Of a stretch of DNA of 64,000 nucleotides, positions 34,082-43,507 are shown in pieces. Location of the stretch: positions 2,852,001 to 2,916,000 of the forward strand of contig NZ_OU745390.1 of assembly GCF_916618955.1 (NCBI RefSeq), in the 5' to 3' direction. The DNA is from Pseudomonas sp. Marseille-Q3773. GTDB taxonomy: Bacteria > Pseudomonadota > Gammaproteobacteria > Pseudomonadales > Pseudomonadaceae. The position numbers were made by a program, and so were the translations under genes. Each line of letters opens with the position of its first letter. Within the stretch, counting starts at the first letter, position 1. Under the pieces are notes generated by a model. The model had not been told where the DNA came from and ran no database searches. It saw only the letters and a list, made by a program, of their open reading frames with translations.

Positions 34082-34957
34082 CTAGCGGCGCCATGCCTTG
34101 CCTGATAACGGCAGGCTACCCAGGCGGCTCATCCACACCGACGCCAGGATCACCGCCCCGCCGAGCAACAGCCGGCCCAATGGCTCGTGCTGGTTCCAGA
34201 TCAGCAGGTTCAGCAGCAACCCAACCGGCACATGCAGGTTGTTCATCACCGCCAGCGTCGCGCCGGAAACCAGGCAGGCGCCCTTGTTCCACCAGTACAG
34301 GCCCAGTGCCGTCGGGCACAGGCCGAGGAACAGCAACACCAGCCACTGCACGTCGGTGCTCGGCAGGTGCTGGGCGTTGCCGAACAGCAGGAACGCTGGC
34401 AACACCACGATCAGCGCGCCCAGATAGAAGTAGCCGAAGCGCTTGTAGTGCGGCAGGTCGCTGGGGTGGCGTGCGACCAGGTGGCGGTACAGCACCTGGC
34501 CGGCGGCGTAGGTGAAGTTGGCCAGTTGCAGCAGCAGGAAGCCGATGAAGAACTCGCCGCTGATGGTGTCGAAGCGGATCACCGCAGCGCCGGCCACCGC
34601 CACCAGCGCTGCCACCAGGGCCCAGGGGTTGAAGCGGCGGTTCATGGCATCTTCGATCAGGGTCACGTGCAATGGCGTGAGGATGGTGAACAGCAGCACC
34701 TCCGGGACGGTAAGCACACGGAAGCTGAGGTACAGGCAGACGTAGGTGATGCCGTACTGCAACGCGCCGATCAGCAGCATCGAGCGCATGAAGCGTGGTT
34801 CGACCTGGCGCCAGCGGGTCAGTGGCAGGAACACCAGGCCAGCCAGCACCACGCGCGCGAGCACGGCGAAGTAGCTGTCGACGTGCCCGGCCAGGTACTC
34901 GCCGATCAGGCTGAAGGAAAACGCCTGGATCAGCGCGACGATTATCAGGTAGCCCAT
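34082..34957 (-). CDS. EamA-family carboxylate/amino acid/amine exporter
   Basis: 291 residues, ten predicted helices, two EamA repeats (MGYLIIVALIQAFSFSLIGEYLAGHVDSYFAVLAR; then FGYFYLGALIVVLPAF and later VSGATLAVMNNLHVPVGLLLNLLIWNQHEPLGRLL). The VTVPEVLLFTILTPLHVTLIED loop is typical of the carboxylate/amino-acid/amine group. Substrate unassigned. ATG 34957. Confidence 0.83.
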   Translation of the reverse strand: MGYLIIVALIQAFSFSLIGEYLAGHVDSYFAVLARVVLAGLVFLPLTRWRQVEPRFMRSMLLIGALQYGITYVCLYLSFRVLTVPEVLLFTILTPLHVTLIEDAMNRRFNPWALVAALVAVAGAAVIRFDTISGEFFIGFLLLQLANFTYAAGQVLYRHLVARHPSDLPHYKRFGYFYLGALIVVLPAFLLFGNAQHLPSTDVQWLVLLFLGLCPTALGLYWWNKGACLVSGATLAVMNNLHVPVGLLLNLLIWNQHEPLGRLLLGGAVILASVWMSRLGSLPLSGKAWRR

Positions 34958-35050
34958 GGGTGCCTCTCGTGGATCAAGGGCGCGACCTTAGCGGGTTGTG
35001 GCGAATGAGTTCAACCATGAGGAATGTAAGGACGGCAGCGCATGCGGTCT

Positions 35051-35167
35051 TTGTAGGAGCGGCCTTGCGTCGCGATGGGGTGCGAAGCAGCCCCGGCGAT
35101 TTGTGCTGCTGTGCTGAGATCCTGGGGGCTGCTTCGCACCCCATCGCGACACAAGGCCGCTCCTACA
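35051..35167. repeat. Second-type REP pair (TTGTAGGAGCGGCCTTG)
   Basis: Facing copies of TTGTAGGAGCGGCCTTGCG and its complement around GGGGTGCGAAGCAGCCCC-like inner arms. It is the same type as the pair at 25975-26091. It lies in the 321-base gap between two minus-strand genes, 40 bases before the azoR terminator. Confidence 0.85.
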
Positions 35168-35200
35168 CAGAGCCAGAGCAGAGCGCATGTGCACAGACAT

Positions 35201-35225
35201 AAAAAAGCCCGGCCAATGGCCGGGC
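35201..35225 (-). terminator. Rho-independent terminator of azoR
   Basis: On the minus strand GCCCGGCC-ATT-GGCCGGGC is followed by TTTTTT. A clear intrinsic terminator, 53 bases after the azoR stop. Confidence 0.88.
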
Positions 35226-35278
35226 AGCTACACCCAAAGGAGCAAAACCAGGTGTCAGGGTTGGGAATTCGTTGCGCC

Positions 35279-35878
35279 TCAGGCGACCGCGGCCAGCCGG
35301 GCCTTGGCCTGGTTCACGCCTTTCTCGTGGAACTCGCCGCTCATGTTCAGGCCTTCGGCGTGGATGAAGTCGACATCGTGAATGCCGATGAAGGCCATGA
35401 CCTGGCGCAGGTACGGTTCCTGGTGGTCGCTGCTGGCGCCGGCGTGGATGCCGCCACGGGCCGTCAGGACAATGGCACGCTTGCCTGTCAGCAAGCCCTG
35501 TGGGCCGGTGGGGGTGTACTTGAAGGTGATGCCGGCACGCAGCACGTGGTCCAGCCAGGCCTTCAGCGTACTGGGGATGGTGAAGTTGTACATCGGCGCA
35601 GCCATCACCAGCACGTCAGCGGCGAGCAGTTCATCGGTCAGCTCGTTGGAGCGGGCCAGGGCCTCCAGCTCGGCGGCGCTGCGCTGCTCTTCGGGCTTCA
35701 TCCAGCCACCCAGCAGGTTGGCGTCCAGATGCGGCACCGGGTTCACCGCCAGGTCACGCACGCTGATCTGGTCGGCCGGGTGGGCGGCCTGCCATTGCTG
35801 GATGAAATCACGGGTCAGCTGACGGGAAACGGAATCCTGCTGACGGGCGCTGCTTTCGATGATCAGTACGCGGGACAT
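35279..35878 (-). CDS. azoR: FMN-dependent NADH-azoreductase AzoR
   Basis: 199 residues of the flavodoxin-like fold. The FMN loop SSARQQDSVSRQL is at residues 9-21, AAPMYNFTIPSTLKAWLDHVLRAGITF is the dimer and FMN contact, and TARGGIHAG follows. Homologues reduce azo bonds and quinones by two electrons and so protect against redox-cycling compounds. ATG 35878 has GGAGG at six bases; a longer frame to 35974 is not used. It has its own terminator. Confidence 0.92.
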   Translation of the reverse strand: MSRVLIIESSARQQDSVSRQLTRDFIQQWQAAHPADQISVRDLAVNPVPHLDANLLGGWMKPEEQRSAAELEALARSNELTDELLAADVLVMAAPMYNFTIPSTLKAWLDHVLRAGITFKYTPTGPQGLLTGKRAIVLTARGGIHAGASSDHQEPYLRQVMAFIGIHDVDFIHAEGLNMSGEFHEKGVNQAKARLAAVA

Positions 35879-35987
35879 GGGGTGCCTCCATCGGCAAAAA
35901 GGGTTGCGATTCGATGGAGGTGAGATTAAGGCTTGACCTATCGATAAAAAAGCGTAAAAAGTGGGTTCAATCAATCGATTTATCAGT

Positions 35988-36302
35988 TTATTCCGCGTTG
36001 CAGTTCAAGGCGATCCGTAGCTTGATGATCTGCCGGTTGAACTTGGCGGTGACATCGACGCTTTTACCGGCCGGTACGTTCACCCGCCGCACCCGGGGCG
36101 CCTCCGGGCCATTGCGGAAGGTGACCTTGCATGCAGCCGGCACCTGCCCATAGTTGTTCAGGGTGATGGCGCCAATGTCGTAAGCCGTGTCGTAGGCGGT
36201 GTAGTCGAGCTTGACCCCGGTCAGTTCCTTTTCCACATCGATGGGATAAGCCATGGCCCCGAGGGGCAGGCACATCAGTATTGCCGCACAACATTTCTTC
36301 AT
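35988..36302 (-). CDS. Exported protein of unknown function
   Basis: 104 residues. A signal peptide (about 1-18, ending GAMA) precedes a mature part with VEKELTGVKLDYTAYDTAYDIGAITLNNYGQVPAACKVTFRNGPEAPRVRRVNVPAGKS, which reads as a beta-rich single domain. Two Cys in the mature chain (ACKV and NCNAE) suggest a disulfide. It resembles 3-strand sandwich proteins of the Pseudomonas periplasm, but no named family is certain. Divergent from the next LysR gene. Confidence 0.7.
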   Translation of the reverse strand: MKKCCAAILMCLPLGAMAYPIDVEKELTGVKLDYTAYDTAYDIGAITLNNYGQVPAACKVTFRNGPEAPRVRRVNVPAGKSVDVTAKFNRQIIKLRIALNCNAE

Positions 36303-36350
36303 GGGCCGCTCTCCTTGAAAGAGCGCAGCTTAGGACAACAGGAGCGAAAC

Positions 36351-37274
36351 ATGAAAGCGCCGCGCGTAACCCTTGACCAGTGGCGAACCCTGCAGGCAGT
36401 GGTCGATCACGGCGGGTTTGCCCAGGCCGCCGAGGCTTTGCACCGCTCACAGTCGTCGGTCAGCTACACCGTGGCGCGCATGCAGGAGCAACTGGGCGTG
36501 CCGCTGCTGCGTATCGATGGCCGCAAGGCCGTGCTCACCGAGGCTGGCAATGTGCTGCTGCGCCGTTCGCGCCACCTGGTCAAGCAGGCCAGCCAGCTCG
36601 AAGACCTCGCCCACCACATGGAGCAGGGCTGGGAAGCCGAGGTGCGCCTGGTGGTCGACGCCGCCTACCCCAGCGCCCGCCTGGTGCGCGCCCTGGCCGC
36701 GTTCATGCCGCAGAGCCGTGGCTGCCGGGTGCGCCTGCGTGAAGAAGTACTGTCCGGGGTCGAGGAAGTGATGCACGAAGGCATCGCCGACCTGGCCATC
36801 AGCAGCTACAGCATCGGCGGCTACCTGGGTGCCGAACTGAGCGCGGTGGAGTTCGTCGCCGTCGCCCACCCGGAACACAGCCTGCACCGCCTGGGCCGCG
36901 AGCTCACCTTCCAGGACCTGGAAAGCCAGTTGCAGGTGGTGATCCGCGACTCCGGCCGCGCCCAGCCGCGCGATGTCGGCTGGCTGGGTGCCGAGCAGCG
37001 CTGGACAGTCGGCAGCCTGGGCACCGCCGCCACCTTCGTCAGCAGTGGCCTGGGCTTCGCCTGGCTGCCCCGGCACATGATCGAGCGCGAGCTGCGCGAA
37101 GGTGTGCTCAAGCCGTTGCCGCTGGACCAGGGTGGCAGCCGCCACCCACTGTTCTACCTTTACTCCAGCAAAGAGAAGACCCTGGGCCCGGCGACGCAGA
37201 TCCTCATCGACCTGCTGCGCAATTTCGACACCGCGCCACTGGACGTGCCCTTCGCAGCCCCCGCCCAAGCCTGA
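36351..37274 (+). CDS. LysR-family transcriptional regulator
   Basis: 307 residues. The N-terminal helix-turn-helix is LDQWRTLQAVVDHGGFAQAAEALHRSQSSVSYTVARMQEQLGV. The effector half has LVVDAAYPSARLVRALAAF and GLGFAWLPRHMIERELREG. ATG 36351 has AGGAG at seven bases. It sits directly before an alpha/beta hydrolase gene on the same strand (13-base gap) and may control it. Confidence 0.87.
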   Translation: MKAPRVTLDQWRTLQAVVDHGGFAQAAEALHRSQSSVSYTVARMQEQLGVPLLRIDGRKAVLTEAGNVLLRRSRHLVKQASQLEDLAHHMEQGWEAEVRLVVDAAYPSARLVRALAAFMPQSRGCRVRLREEVLSGVEEVMHEGIADLAISSYSIGGYLGAELSAVEFVAVAHPEHSLHRLGRELTFQDLESQLQVVIRDSGRAQPRDVGWLGAEQRWTVGSLGTAATFVSSGLGFAWLPRHMIERELREGVLKPLPLDQGGSRHPLFYLYSSKEKTLGPATQILIDLLRNFDTAPLDVPFAAPAQA

Positions 37275-37287
37275 GAGGACCGCGCCC

Positions 37288-38100
37288 ATGGCCTATTTCG
37301 AACACGAAGGATGCGCACTGCATTACCAGGTCCATGGCCAAGGCGAACCGCTGGTGCTGTTGCATGGCCTGGGCTCCAGCTGCCAGGACTGGGAGATGCA
37401 GGTGCCGGCGCTCAGCCGCCACTACCAGGTCATCCTGATGGACATCCGCGGCCATGGCCGTTCCGACAAGCCCCGCGACGGCTACCAGATCGCCACCTTC
37501 AGTGCCGACCTGCTGGCCCTGCTCGAACACCTGGATACCGGCCCGGTGCACTTCGTCGGCCTGTCCATGGGCGGCATGGTCGGCTTCCAGTTCGCCGTCG
37601 ACCATCCACAATGGCTGCGCAGCCTGTGCATCGTCAACAGCGCCCCCGAGGTCAAGCGCCGCACCCGCAGTGACTGGATCTGGTGGTTGAAACGCTGGGG
37701 CCTGGCGCGCCTGCTCAGTGTCGAAACCGTCGGCAAGGGCCTGGCCGAACGGCTGTTCCCCAAGCCCCAGCAGGCCGAACTGCGCCAGGAAATGGCCAAA
37801 CGCTGGGCACGCAACGACAAACGCGCCTATCTCAAGAGCTTCGACGCCATCGTCGACTGGGGCGTGCAGGAACGCATCGGGCAGATTCACTGTCCTACCC
37901 TGGTGATCGCCGCCGACCACGATTACACGCCGATACAACTGAAACAACGCTATGTCGCCCTGATGCCCCACGCCAGGCTGGTGGTCATCGACGATTCCCG
38001 GCACGCTACGCCCCTCGATCAACCCGAGGTCTTCAACCAGACCCTGCTGCAATTCCTAGCAGCCGCTTCCACCTCTCAAGGATCTTTGAGCCCATGCTGA
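37288..38100 (+). CDS. Alpha/beta-fold hydrolase
   Basis: 270 residues. The oxyanion motif [11 protein letters not shown], nucleophile elbow GLSMGGM, an Asp region in ADHDYTP and His in [10 protein letters not shown] give a full Ser-Asp-His triad. [12 protein letters not shown] is typical of esterases and enol-lactone-type hydrolases. Substrate unknown. Its last seven bases overlap the start of the next gene, so the two are coupled. Confidence 0.85.
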   Translation: MAYFEHEGCALHYQVHGQGEPLVLLHGLGSSCQDWEMQVPALSRHYQVILMDIRGHGRSDKPRDGYQIATFSADLLALLEHLDTGPVHFVGLSMGGMVGFQFAVDHPQWLRSLCIVNSAPEVKRRTRSDWIWWLKRWGLARLLSVETVGKGLAERLFPKPQQAELRQEMAKRWARNDKRAYLKSFDAIVDWGVQERIGQIHCPTLVIAADHDYTPIQLKQRYVALMPHARLVVIDDSRHATPLDQPEVFNQTLLQFLAAASTSQGSLSPC

Positions 38101-38651
38101 AAAAACTTCTGCTCACCGCCTGCTCGGTCGCCTTTGCCACCAGCGTCATGGCCTCCGACAAGACCCCGCACGTCGTGCTGGACACCAGCTTCGGCCAGGT
38201 TGAAATCGAGCTGAATGCCGAGAAGGCGCCGATCAGTACCAAGAACTTCCTCAGCTATGTCGACAGCGGCTTCTACAACAACACCATCTTCCACCGCGTG
38301 ATCCCGGGCTTCATGGTCCAGGGCGGCGGGTTCACTGAGCAGATGGTGCAGAAACCCACCAAGGACCCGATCAGGAACGAAGCCAGCAACGGCCTGCAGA
38401 ACACCCGCGGCACCTTGTCGATGGCGCGCACCTCGGACCCGAACTCGGCCACCAGCCAGTTCTTCATCAACGTAGCCGACAACGACTTCCTCAACCCGGG
38501 CCGTGACGCCGGTTATGCCGTGTTCGGCAAGGTGACCAAGGGCATGGAAGTGGTCGACCAGATCGTCAACTCGCCGACCACCATCAAGAAAGGCATGCGC
38601 GATGTACCGGCCGACCCGGTGTACATCAAGTCGGCCAAACGCATCGACTGA
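38094..38651 (+). CDS. ppiA: Periplasmic cyclophilin-type peptidyl-prolyl isomerase
   Basis: 185 residues with a signal peptide (about 1-21, ending VMAS). The cyclophilin core is full: [48 protein letters not shown], then [28 protein letters not shown] and [17 protein letters not shown]. The catalytic Arg is in FHRV. It catalyses cis-trans proline turnover of envelope proteins, like E. coli PpiA. Coupled to the hydrolase before it by a seven-base overlap; the pairing has no obvious functional reason. Confidence 0.9.
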   Translation: MLKKLLLTACSVAFATSVMASDKTPHVVLDTSFGQVEIELNAEKAPISTKNFLSYVDSGFYNNTIFHRVIPGFMVQGGGFTEQMVQKPTKDPIRNEASNGLQNTRGTLSMARTSDPNSATSQFFINVADNDFLNPGRDAGYAVFGKVTKGMEVVDQIVNSPTTIKKGMRDVPADPVYIKSAKRID

Positions 38652-38714
38652 CCGCAGGGCTTCACAGGGACGTGAAACCGCCTGGTGTCGGATGGAACAG
38701 GAGTGTCGTCACCC

Positions 38715-40547
38715 ATGCTGTACCGCCGTTTCGAGCAACTGATCGACATTTTTCGCGACGCACCGAGCGAAGCGCCCCCCAGCCGGGTATGGCCGTTCTA
38801 CCTGTATTACCTGCGCCAGGTCTGGCCAAGCTTCCTGGCCCTGCTGGTGGTCGGCCTGTTCGCCTCGCTGATCGAGGTGGCGATGTTCAGCTACCTCAGC
38901 CGCATCATCGACCTGGCCCAGGGCACGCCCAACGCCAACTTCTTCAGTGAGCACAGTGGCGAGCTGATCTGGATGCTGGTGGTCATCCTGCTGCTGCGGC
39001 CGTTGTTCTTCGGCCTGCACGACCTGCTGGTGCACCAGACCATCACCCCCGGCATGACCAGCCTGATCCGCTGGCAGAACCACACCTACGTGCTCAAGCA
39101 GAGCCTGAACTTCTTCCAGAGCGACTTCGCCGGGCGTATCGCCCAGCGCATCATGCAGACCGGCAACTCGTTGCGTGACTCCGCCGTGCAGGCGGTGGAT
39201 GCACTGTGGCATGTGCTGATCTACGCCATCACTTCGCTGGTGCTGTTCGCCGAAGCCGACTGGCGCCTGATGCTGCCCCTGCTGCTGTGGATCGTCGGCT
39301 ATATCGCCGCGCTGTTCTACTTCGTGCCCAGGGTGAAGGAACGCTCGGTAGTTTCCTCCGACGCGCGCTCCAAGCTGATGGGCCGTATCGTCGATGGCTA
39401 CACCAACATCGCCACCCTCAAGCTGTTCGCCCACACCGACCACGAACAGCAATACGCCCGTGAAGCGATCAGCGAACAGACCGAGAAAACCCAGCTGGCG
39501 GCGCGCGTGGTCACCAGCATGGACGTGGTCATCACCACCCTCAACGGCCTGCTGGTGGTCACCACCACAGGCCTGGCGCTGTGGCTGTGGAGCCAGTCGC
39601 TGATCACGGTCGGCGCCATCGCCCTGGCCACCGGCCTGGTGATCCGCATCGTCAACATGTCGGGCTGGATCATGTGGGTGGTCAACGGCATCTTCGAGAA
39701 CATCGGCATGGTCCAGGACGGCCTGCAGACCATCGCCCAGCCGGTCACCGTCACCGACCCGCCCGACGCACCGGCGCTGCAGGTCAGCCGCGGCGCGGTA
39801 CGCTTCGATGACGTGGATTTCCACTATGGCCAGGCGGCCAACGTGATCGAAGGGCTGAACCTGGACATTCGCCCGGGCGAGAAGATCGGCCTGATCGGCC
39901 CGTCCGGGGCGGGCAAGTCGACCCTGGTCAACCTGCTGCTGCGGCTGTACGACGTGCAGGGCGGGCGCATCCTCATCGACGGCCAGGACATCGCCCAGGT
40001 CAGCCAGGCCAGCCTGCGCGCGCAGATTGGCATGATCACCCAGGACACCTCGCTGCTGCACCGCTCGATTCGCGACAACCTGCTGTACGGTCGCCCGGGT
40101 GCCAGCGAAGCCGAGCTGCTCGAAGCGGTGCGCCGGGCGCGGGCTGACGAGTTCATCCCGCAGCTGTCGGATGCGCTGGGCCGCACCGGCTTCGATGCCC
40201 ATGTCGGCGAGCGCGGGGTGAAGTTGTCTGGCGGGCAGCGCCAGCGCATCGCCATTGCCCGGGTGCTGTTGAAGAATGCACCGATCCTGATCATGGACGA
40301 AGCGACCTCGGCGCTGGACTCGGAAGTCGAGGCCGCCATCCAGGAAAGCCTGGAGACGCTGATGCAGGGCAAGACAGTGATCGCTATTGCCCACCGGCTG
40401 TCGACCATCGCGCGAATGGACCGGCTGGTGGTGCTGGACAACGGGCGCATCGTCGAGAGTGGCAGCCACAGTGAACTGCTCGCGCAGCAAGGGCTGTATG
40501 CCCGGTTGTGGCATCACCAGACCGGGGGCTTTGTCGGGGTCGACTGA
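38715..40547 (+). CDS. ABC exporter (fused membrane and ATPase domains)
   Basis: 610 residues. Six membrane helices (about 25-340) precede an ATPase domain: Walker A GPSGAGKST near 397, Q loop ITQDTS, signature LSGGQRQR near 507, Walker B ILIMDEATSALD, and H loop AIAHRLS. The half-transporter probably works as a homodimer. The cargo is unknown; the family includes lipid and drug exporters. I chose ATG 38715; GTG 38685 in frame would add ten residues. Confidence 0.87.
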   Translation: MLYRRFEQLIDIFRDAPSEAPPSRVWPFYLYYLRQVWPSFLALLVVGLFASLIEVAMFSYLSRIIDLAQGTPNANFFSEHSGELIWMLVVILLLRPLFFGLHDLLVHQTITPGMTSLIRWQNHTYVLKQSLNFFQSDFAGRIAQRIMQTGNSLRDSAVQAVDALWHVLIYAITSLVLFAEADWRLMLPLLLWIVGYIAALFYFVPRVKERSVVSSDARSKLMGRIVDGYTNIATLKLFAHTDHEQQYAREAISEQTEKTQLAARVVTSMDVVITTLNGLLVVTTTGLALWLWSQSLITVGAIALATGLVIRIVNMSGWIMWVVNGIFENIGMVQDGLQTIAQPVTVTDPPDAPALQVSRGAVRFDDVDFHYGQAANVIEGLNLDIRPGEKIGLIGPSGAGKSTLVNLLLRLYDVQGGRILIDGQDIAQVSQASLRAQIGMITQDTSLLHRSIRDNLLYGRPGASEAELLEAVRRARADEFIPQLSDALGRTGFDAHVGERGVKLSGGQRQRIAIARVLLKNAPILIMDEATSALDSEVEAAIQESLETLMQGKTVIAIAHRLSTIARMDRLVVLDNGRIVESGSHSELLAQQGLYARLWHHQTGGFVGVD

Positions 40548-40550
40548 CTC

Positions 40551-40659
40551 CTGCACCGGCCTCTTCGCGGGTAAACCCGCTCCCACAGGGACCGCACACA
40601 TTTCACGGCCTGTGCAGTACCTGTGGGAGCGGGTTCACCCGCAAAATGGCCGGCACAGG
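40551..40659. repeat. REP pair, inverted
   Basis: Left copy CACCGGCCTCTTCGCGGGTAAAC..., right copy ...GGGTTCACCCGCAAAATGGCCGG, after the ABC exporter gene. Confidence 0.85.
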
Positions 40660-40672
40660 CAATATGAATGGA

Positions 40673-41800
40673 TCAGTCCCGGCGATAGGGCAGCATCCCC
40701 CGGGCCTCCTCGGCATACGCCCGCACCCCATCCCGCTCCTGCGCCAGGAAATCTTCCACCGCCCGGCGCAAACCCGGGTGCAGCAGGTAGTGCCACGACC
40801 GCGTCAGCACCGGCTCGAACCCGCGTATCAGCTTGTGCTCGCCCTGTGCCCCAGCATCGAAGCGCTGCAGGCCCTCGGCAATGGCAAAGTCCATGCCCTG
40901 GTAGAAACAGGTCTCGAAATGCAACCGGTCGAACTCATCCAGGCAGCCCCAGTAACGCCCGAACAGGCTGTCGCCGCCCACCAGGCTCAAGGCCATCGCC
41001 ACATCCCGCCCGGCTTGCCGTGCCATCACCACGCGCAGTGCCTCGGGCATGCGCTCGGCCAGCAAGCTGAAGAACTCGCGCGTCAGGTAAGGCGCTCGCC
41101 GGCGCACCGCGTAGGTGTTGGCGTAGCAGCGGTAGACGAAGTCCCACTGCGCCTGGTCCAGCTCAGCGCCGTGGTACCAGCGAAAATCGATGCCCTGCCC
41201 GGCTACCTGCTCACGCTCCTTGCGCATCTGCTTGCGCTTGCGTGAGCTGAGGCTGTCGAGGAAGTCCTGGAAGTCACGGTAGCCATGGTTGCGCCAGTGG
41301 AACTGGCAACCCAGCCGCTCCATCCAGCCCGGCACCCCGGCCATCTGCGCATCCAGCTGCGGGTCGGTGAAGTTGATGTGCGCCCCGGACAACCCGCCCT
41401 TGCCCAGGTACTCCGGCAATGCCTGCAGCATCAGCAGGCCATCGGCAGGCTCGCCGGCCAGCAGGCGCGGGCCGCTGACCGGGCTGAACGGCACGGCACC
41501 GAGCAGCTTGGGGTAGTAGGCGATGCCGGCCCGCTCACAGGCATCGGCCCAACCATGGTCGAACACGTACTCGCCAAACGAATGCCACTTGCGGTACGCC
41601 GGCAGCAGCGCTCTCACCTGCCCGTCACGCTCCAGCACCAGGTGCTCGGCGGCCCAGCCGGTGTGGCGCGCGACGCTGCCGCTGTCCTCCATGGCACTGA
41701 GAAACGCATGGCGCAGGAACGGTTGGCCGGGCGGCACCAAGGCATCCCAGGTAGCCGCCGGCAGGTCACGCAGATGAGCAAGGCTGTACAGGCTGGTCAC
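40673..41800 (-). CDS. FemAB/DUF482 (PF04339)-type GNAT protein
   Basis: 375 residues. The order LRHAFLSAMEDSGSV, PAYRKWHSFGEYVFDHGWADA, FSPVSGPRLL, SSRKRKQMRKEREQV and GRYWGCLDEFDRLHFETCFYQGMDFAIAEGLQRFDAGAQGEHKLIRGFEP matches DUF482, FemAB-like GNAT proteins. Their reaction is not established; peptidoglycan or peptide-bond transfer is suspected for the superfamily. The start is GTG 41800; the longer frame has a TTG and no ribosome site. Confidence 0.82.
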   Translation of the reverse strand: MTSLYSLAHLRDLPAATWDALVPPGQPFLRHAFLSAMEDSGSVARHTGWAAEHLVLERDGQVRALLPAYRKWHSFGEYVFDHGWADACERAGIAYYPKLLGAVPFSPVSGPRLLAGEPADGLLMLQALPEYLGKGGLSGAHINFTDPQLDAQMAGVPGWMERLGCQFHWRNHGYRDFQDFLDSLSSRKRKQMRKEREQVAGQGIDFRWYHGAELDQAQWDFVYRCYANTYAVRRRAPYLTREFFSLLAERMPEALRVVMARQAGRDVAMALSLVGGDSLFGRYWGCLDEFDRLHFETCFYQGMDFAIAEGLQRFDAGAQGEHKLIRGFEPVLTRSWHYLLHPGLRRAVEDFLAQERDGVRAYAEEARGMLPYRRD

Positions 41801-42062
41801 GGTTTCGACTCGCTGTTTCAAGGTACCCAGTATCCCCAAGGAAGGCCCGCCACTCAATTCACCAAGGCCGTGGCGATCCTTTTATTCTCAATTACTTAAC
41901 CGCAGTGCCACTAATTCGACATTAATCTGTCATTCGCCCCCGCAATACTTGCGCCTGTTTTCCGGAACCCCAGAACCTGTCTATTCAGGCCCTTTCCGAA
42001 GACATGCCAATACAGGGGCGGGCGCCTGAGCCTCCCCCATCTTATTCAACAGGGAGAACCTT

Positions 42063-43307
42063 ATGCGTCTTGTTTCTACACTTACCGGAGTGAGCCTCAC
42101 CGGCATGATGCTGGCTCTGAGTACTCCGGCCAGTGCAGCTGTCGACGCCAAGCTGCTCGAAATGCTCCGCGCCAATGGCTCGATCAACCAGGCGCAGTAC
42201 AACGAACTGCAGGCAGACCTGGCTCAGGAAACCAAGGAAAAGGCCGCTCAGAAAGCTCAGTCCGACCGGATGAGCTCCTTTGAACAGAAAGTGGCATGGG
42301 CCGCCAAGACCCAGGTCAAGGGTGACGTGCGCCTGCGTTACGAAGACGTCAACGTCGACAACCCGAACAGCAGCAGCGGCAACCAGGACCGCCAGCGCGT
42401 GCGTGCGCGTGTCGGCTTCTACAGCGAAATCAACCCGCAGGTGGACGCGGGCATCCGTATCGCCACCGGCAGCAGTGCCGACCGCCGCTCGACCAACCAG
42501 AGCTTCGACAACTACTTCGACAAGAAGTCGCTGTGGGTCGACCAGGCCTACCTCGACTGGCACCCGACCGCCGTCCCCAACCTGCACCTGATTGGCGGCA
42601 AGATGGCGCAGCCGTGGGTGAGCATGGGCGACATCATCTGGGACAGCGACATCAACCCGGAAGGCGTGGCCGCTACCTACAAGACCGACCTGGGCGGTGC
42701 CGAAGTGTTCGCCAGCGCCGGCCAGTACACGCTCAAGGACAACGTCGATGGCGACGGTGTGCAGTACAAGCATGACGCACAGGTCTATCACGGCCAGCTG
42801 GGCGCCAAGTTCGCCCCGGCAGACGCGCTCAAGCTAACCGTTGGTGCCAGTATCTATGGCTACGACAATGACAAGGAAGCCACCATCCTGCAGTCGTTCG
42901 GCAACACCACCAACGAGTTCAACCTGGTGGAAGGCTTCGGCCAGCTGGACTTCACCGGCTTTGCCATCCCGCTGTCGGCTTACGGCCAGTATGTGAAGAA
43001 CACCGAAAGCACCGACGGCGAAGACCAGGCCTGGTTGGCGGGCCTGAAAACCAAGCTCGGCGCCTGGAGCCTGGACTACAACTACCGCGACGTGCAGCGT
43101 AACGCGGTGGTCAGCCTGTTCACCGACTCGGACTTTGGCAACGGCTTCACCGGTTCGCGCGGGCACAAGTTCAAGGTCGGTTATGAAATCGACAAGAACT
43201 TCTCGCTGGGCGCAGCCTACCTGATGGCCAAGACCGACCTGTCGCAATTGCCCAACAGCGATGCCGATGTCGATACCCTGCAGGTCGACCTGGAAGCCAA
43301 GTTCTAA
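42063..43307 (+). CDS. Outer-membrane porin, putative-porin family
   Basis: 414 residues, signal peptide about 1-25 (ending ASAA). A short coiled helix (LLEMLRANGSINQAQYNELQADLAQE) precedes a beta barrel, with a C-terminal Phe (LEAKF). It matches the proteobacterial putative-porin family with helical N-terminus; substrate unknown. ATG 42063 follows AGGGAGAAC. The intergenic region before it (41801-42062) is AT-rich near ACATTAATCTGTC and probably holds the promoter. A strong terminator follows. Confidence 0.85.
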   Translation: MRLVSTLTGVSLTGMMLALSTPASAAVDAKLLEMLRANGSINQAQYNELQADLAQETKEKAAQKAQSDRMSSFEQKVAWAAKTQVKGDVRLRYEDVNVDNPNSSSGNQDRQRVRARVGFYSEINPQVDAGIRIATGSSADRRSTNQSFDNYFDKKSLWVDQAYLDWHPTAVPNLHLIGGKMAQPWVSMGDIIWDSDINPEGVAATYKTDLGGAEVFASAGQYTLKDNVDGDGVQYKHDAQVYHGQLGAKFAPADALKLTVGASIYGYDNDKEATILQSFGNTTNEFNLVEGFGQLDFTGFAIPLSAYGQYVKNTESTDGEDQAWLAGLKTKLGAWSLDYNYRDVQRNAVVSLFTDSDFGNGFTGSRGHKFKVGYEIDKNFSLGAAYLMAKTDLSQLPNSDADVDTLQVDLEAKF

Positions 43308-43331
43308 GCAACACCGGTTGCGCTTCACCTG

Positions 43332-43374
43332 AAGCGGGAAATGCCGACCCCATCCGGCGTTTCCCGCTTTTTTT
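43332..43374 (+). terminator. Rho-independent terminator of the porin gene
   Basis: AAGCGGGAAATGCCG and CGGCGTTTCCCGCTT pair over an eight-base loop, then a T-run. Very typical intrinsic terminator. Confidence 0.9.
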
Positions 43375-43390
43375 CTGCCTGACAGAAATG

Positions 43391-43490
43391 TGCCGGCCTC
43401 TTCGCGGGTAAACCCGCTCCCACAGGTACCGTGCAGTGCTCAAAAGCTGTGCCGAACCTGTGGGAGCGGGTTCACCCGCGAAAAGGCCGG
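43391..43490. repeat. REP pair, inverted
   Basis: TGCCGGCCTCTTCGCGGGT... and ...CCCGCGAAAAGGCCGG, between the porin terminator and the KAS III stop codon. Confidence 0.85.
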
Positions 43491-43507
43491 AACGGGCGCC
43501 CGATGAA

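Noticed and set aside
38709..40601. 630-codon open frame on the minus strand
   Set aside because: Antisense shadow of the ABC exporter.
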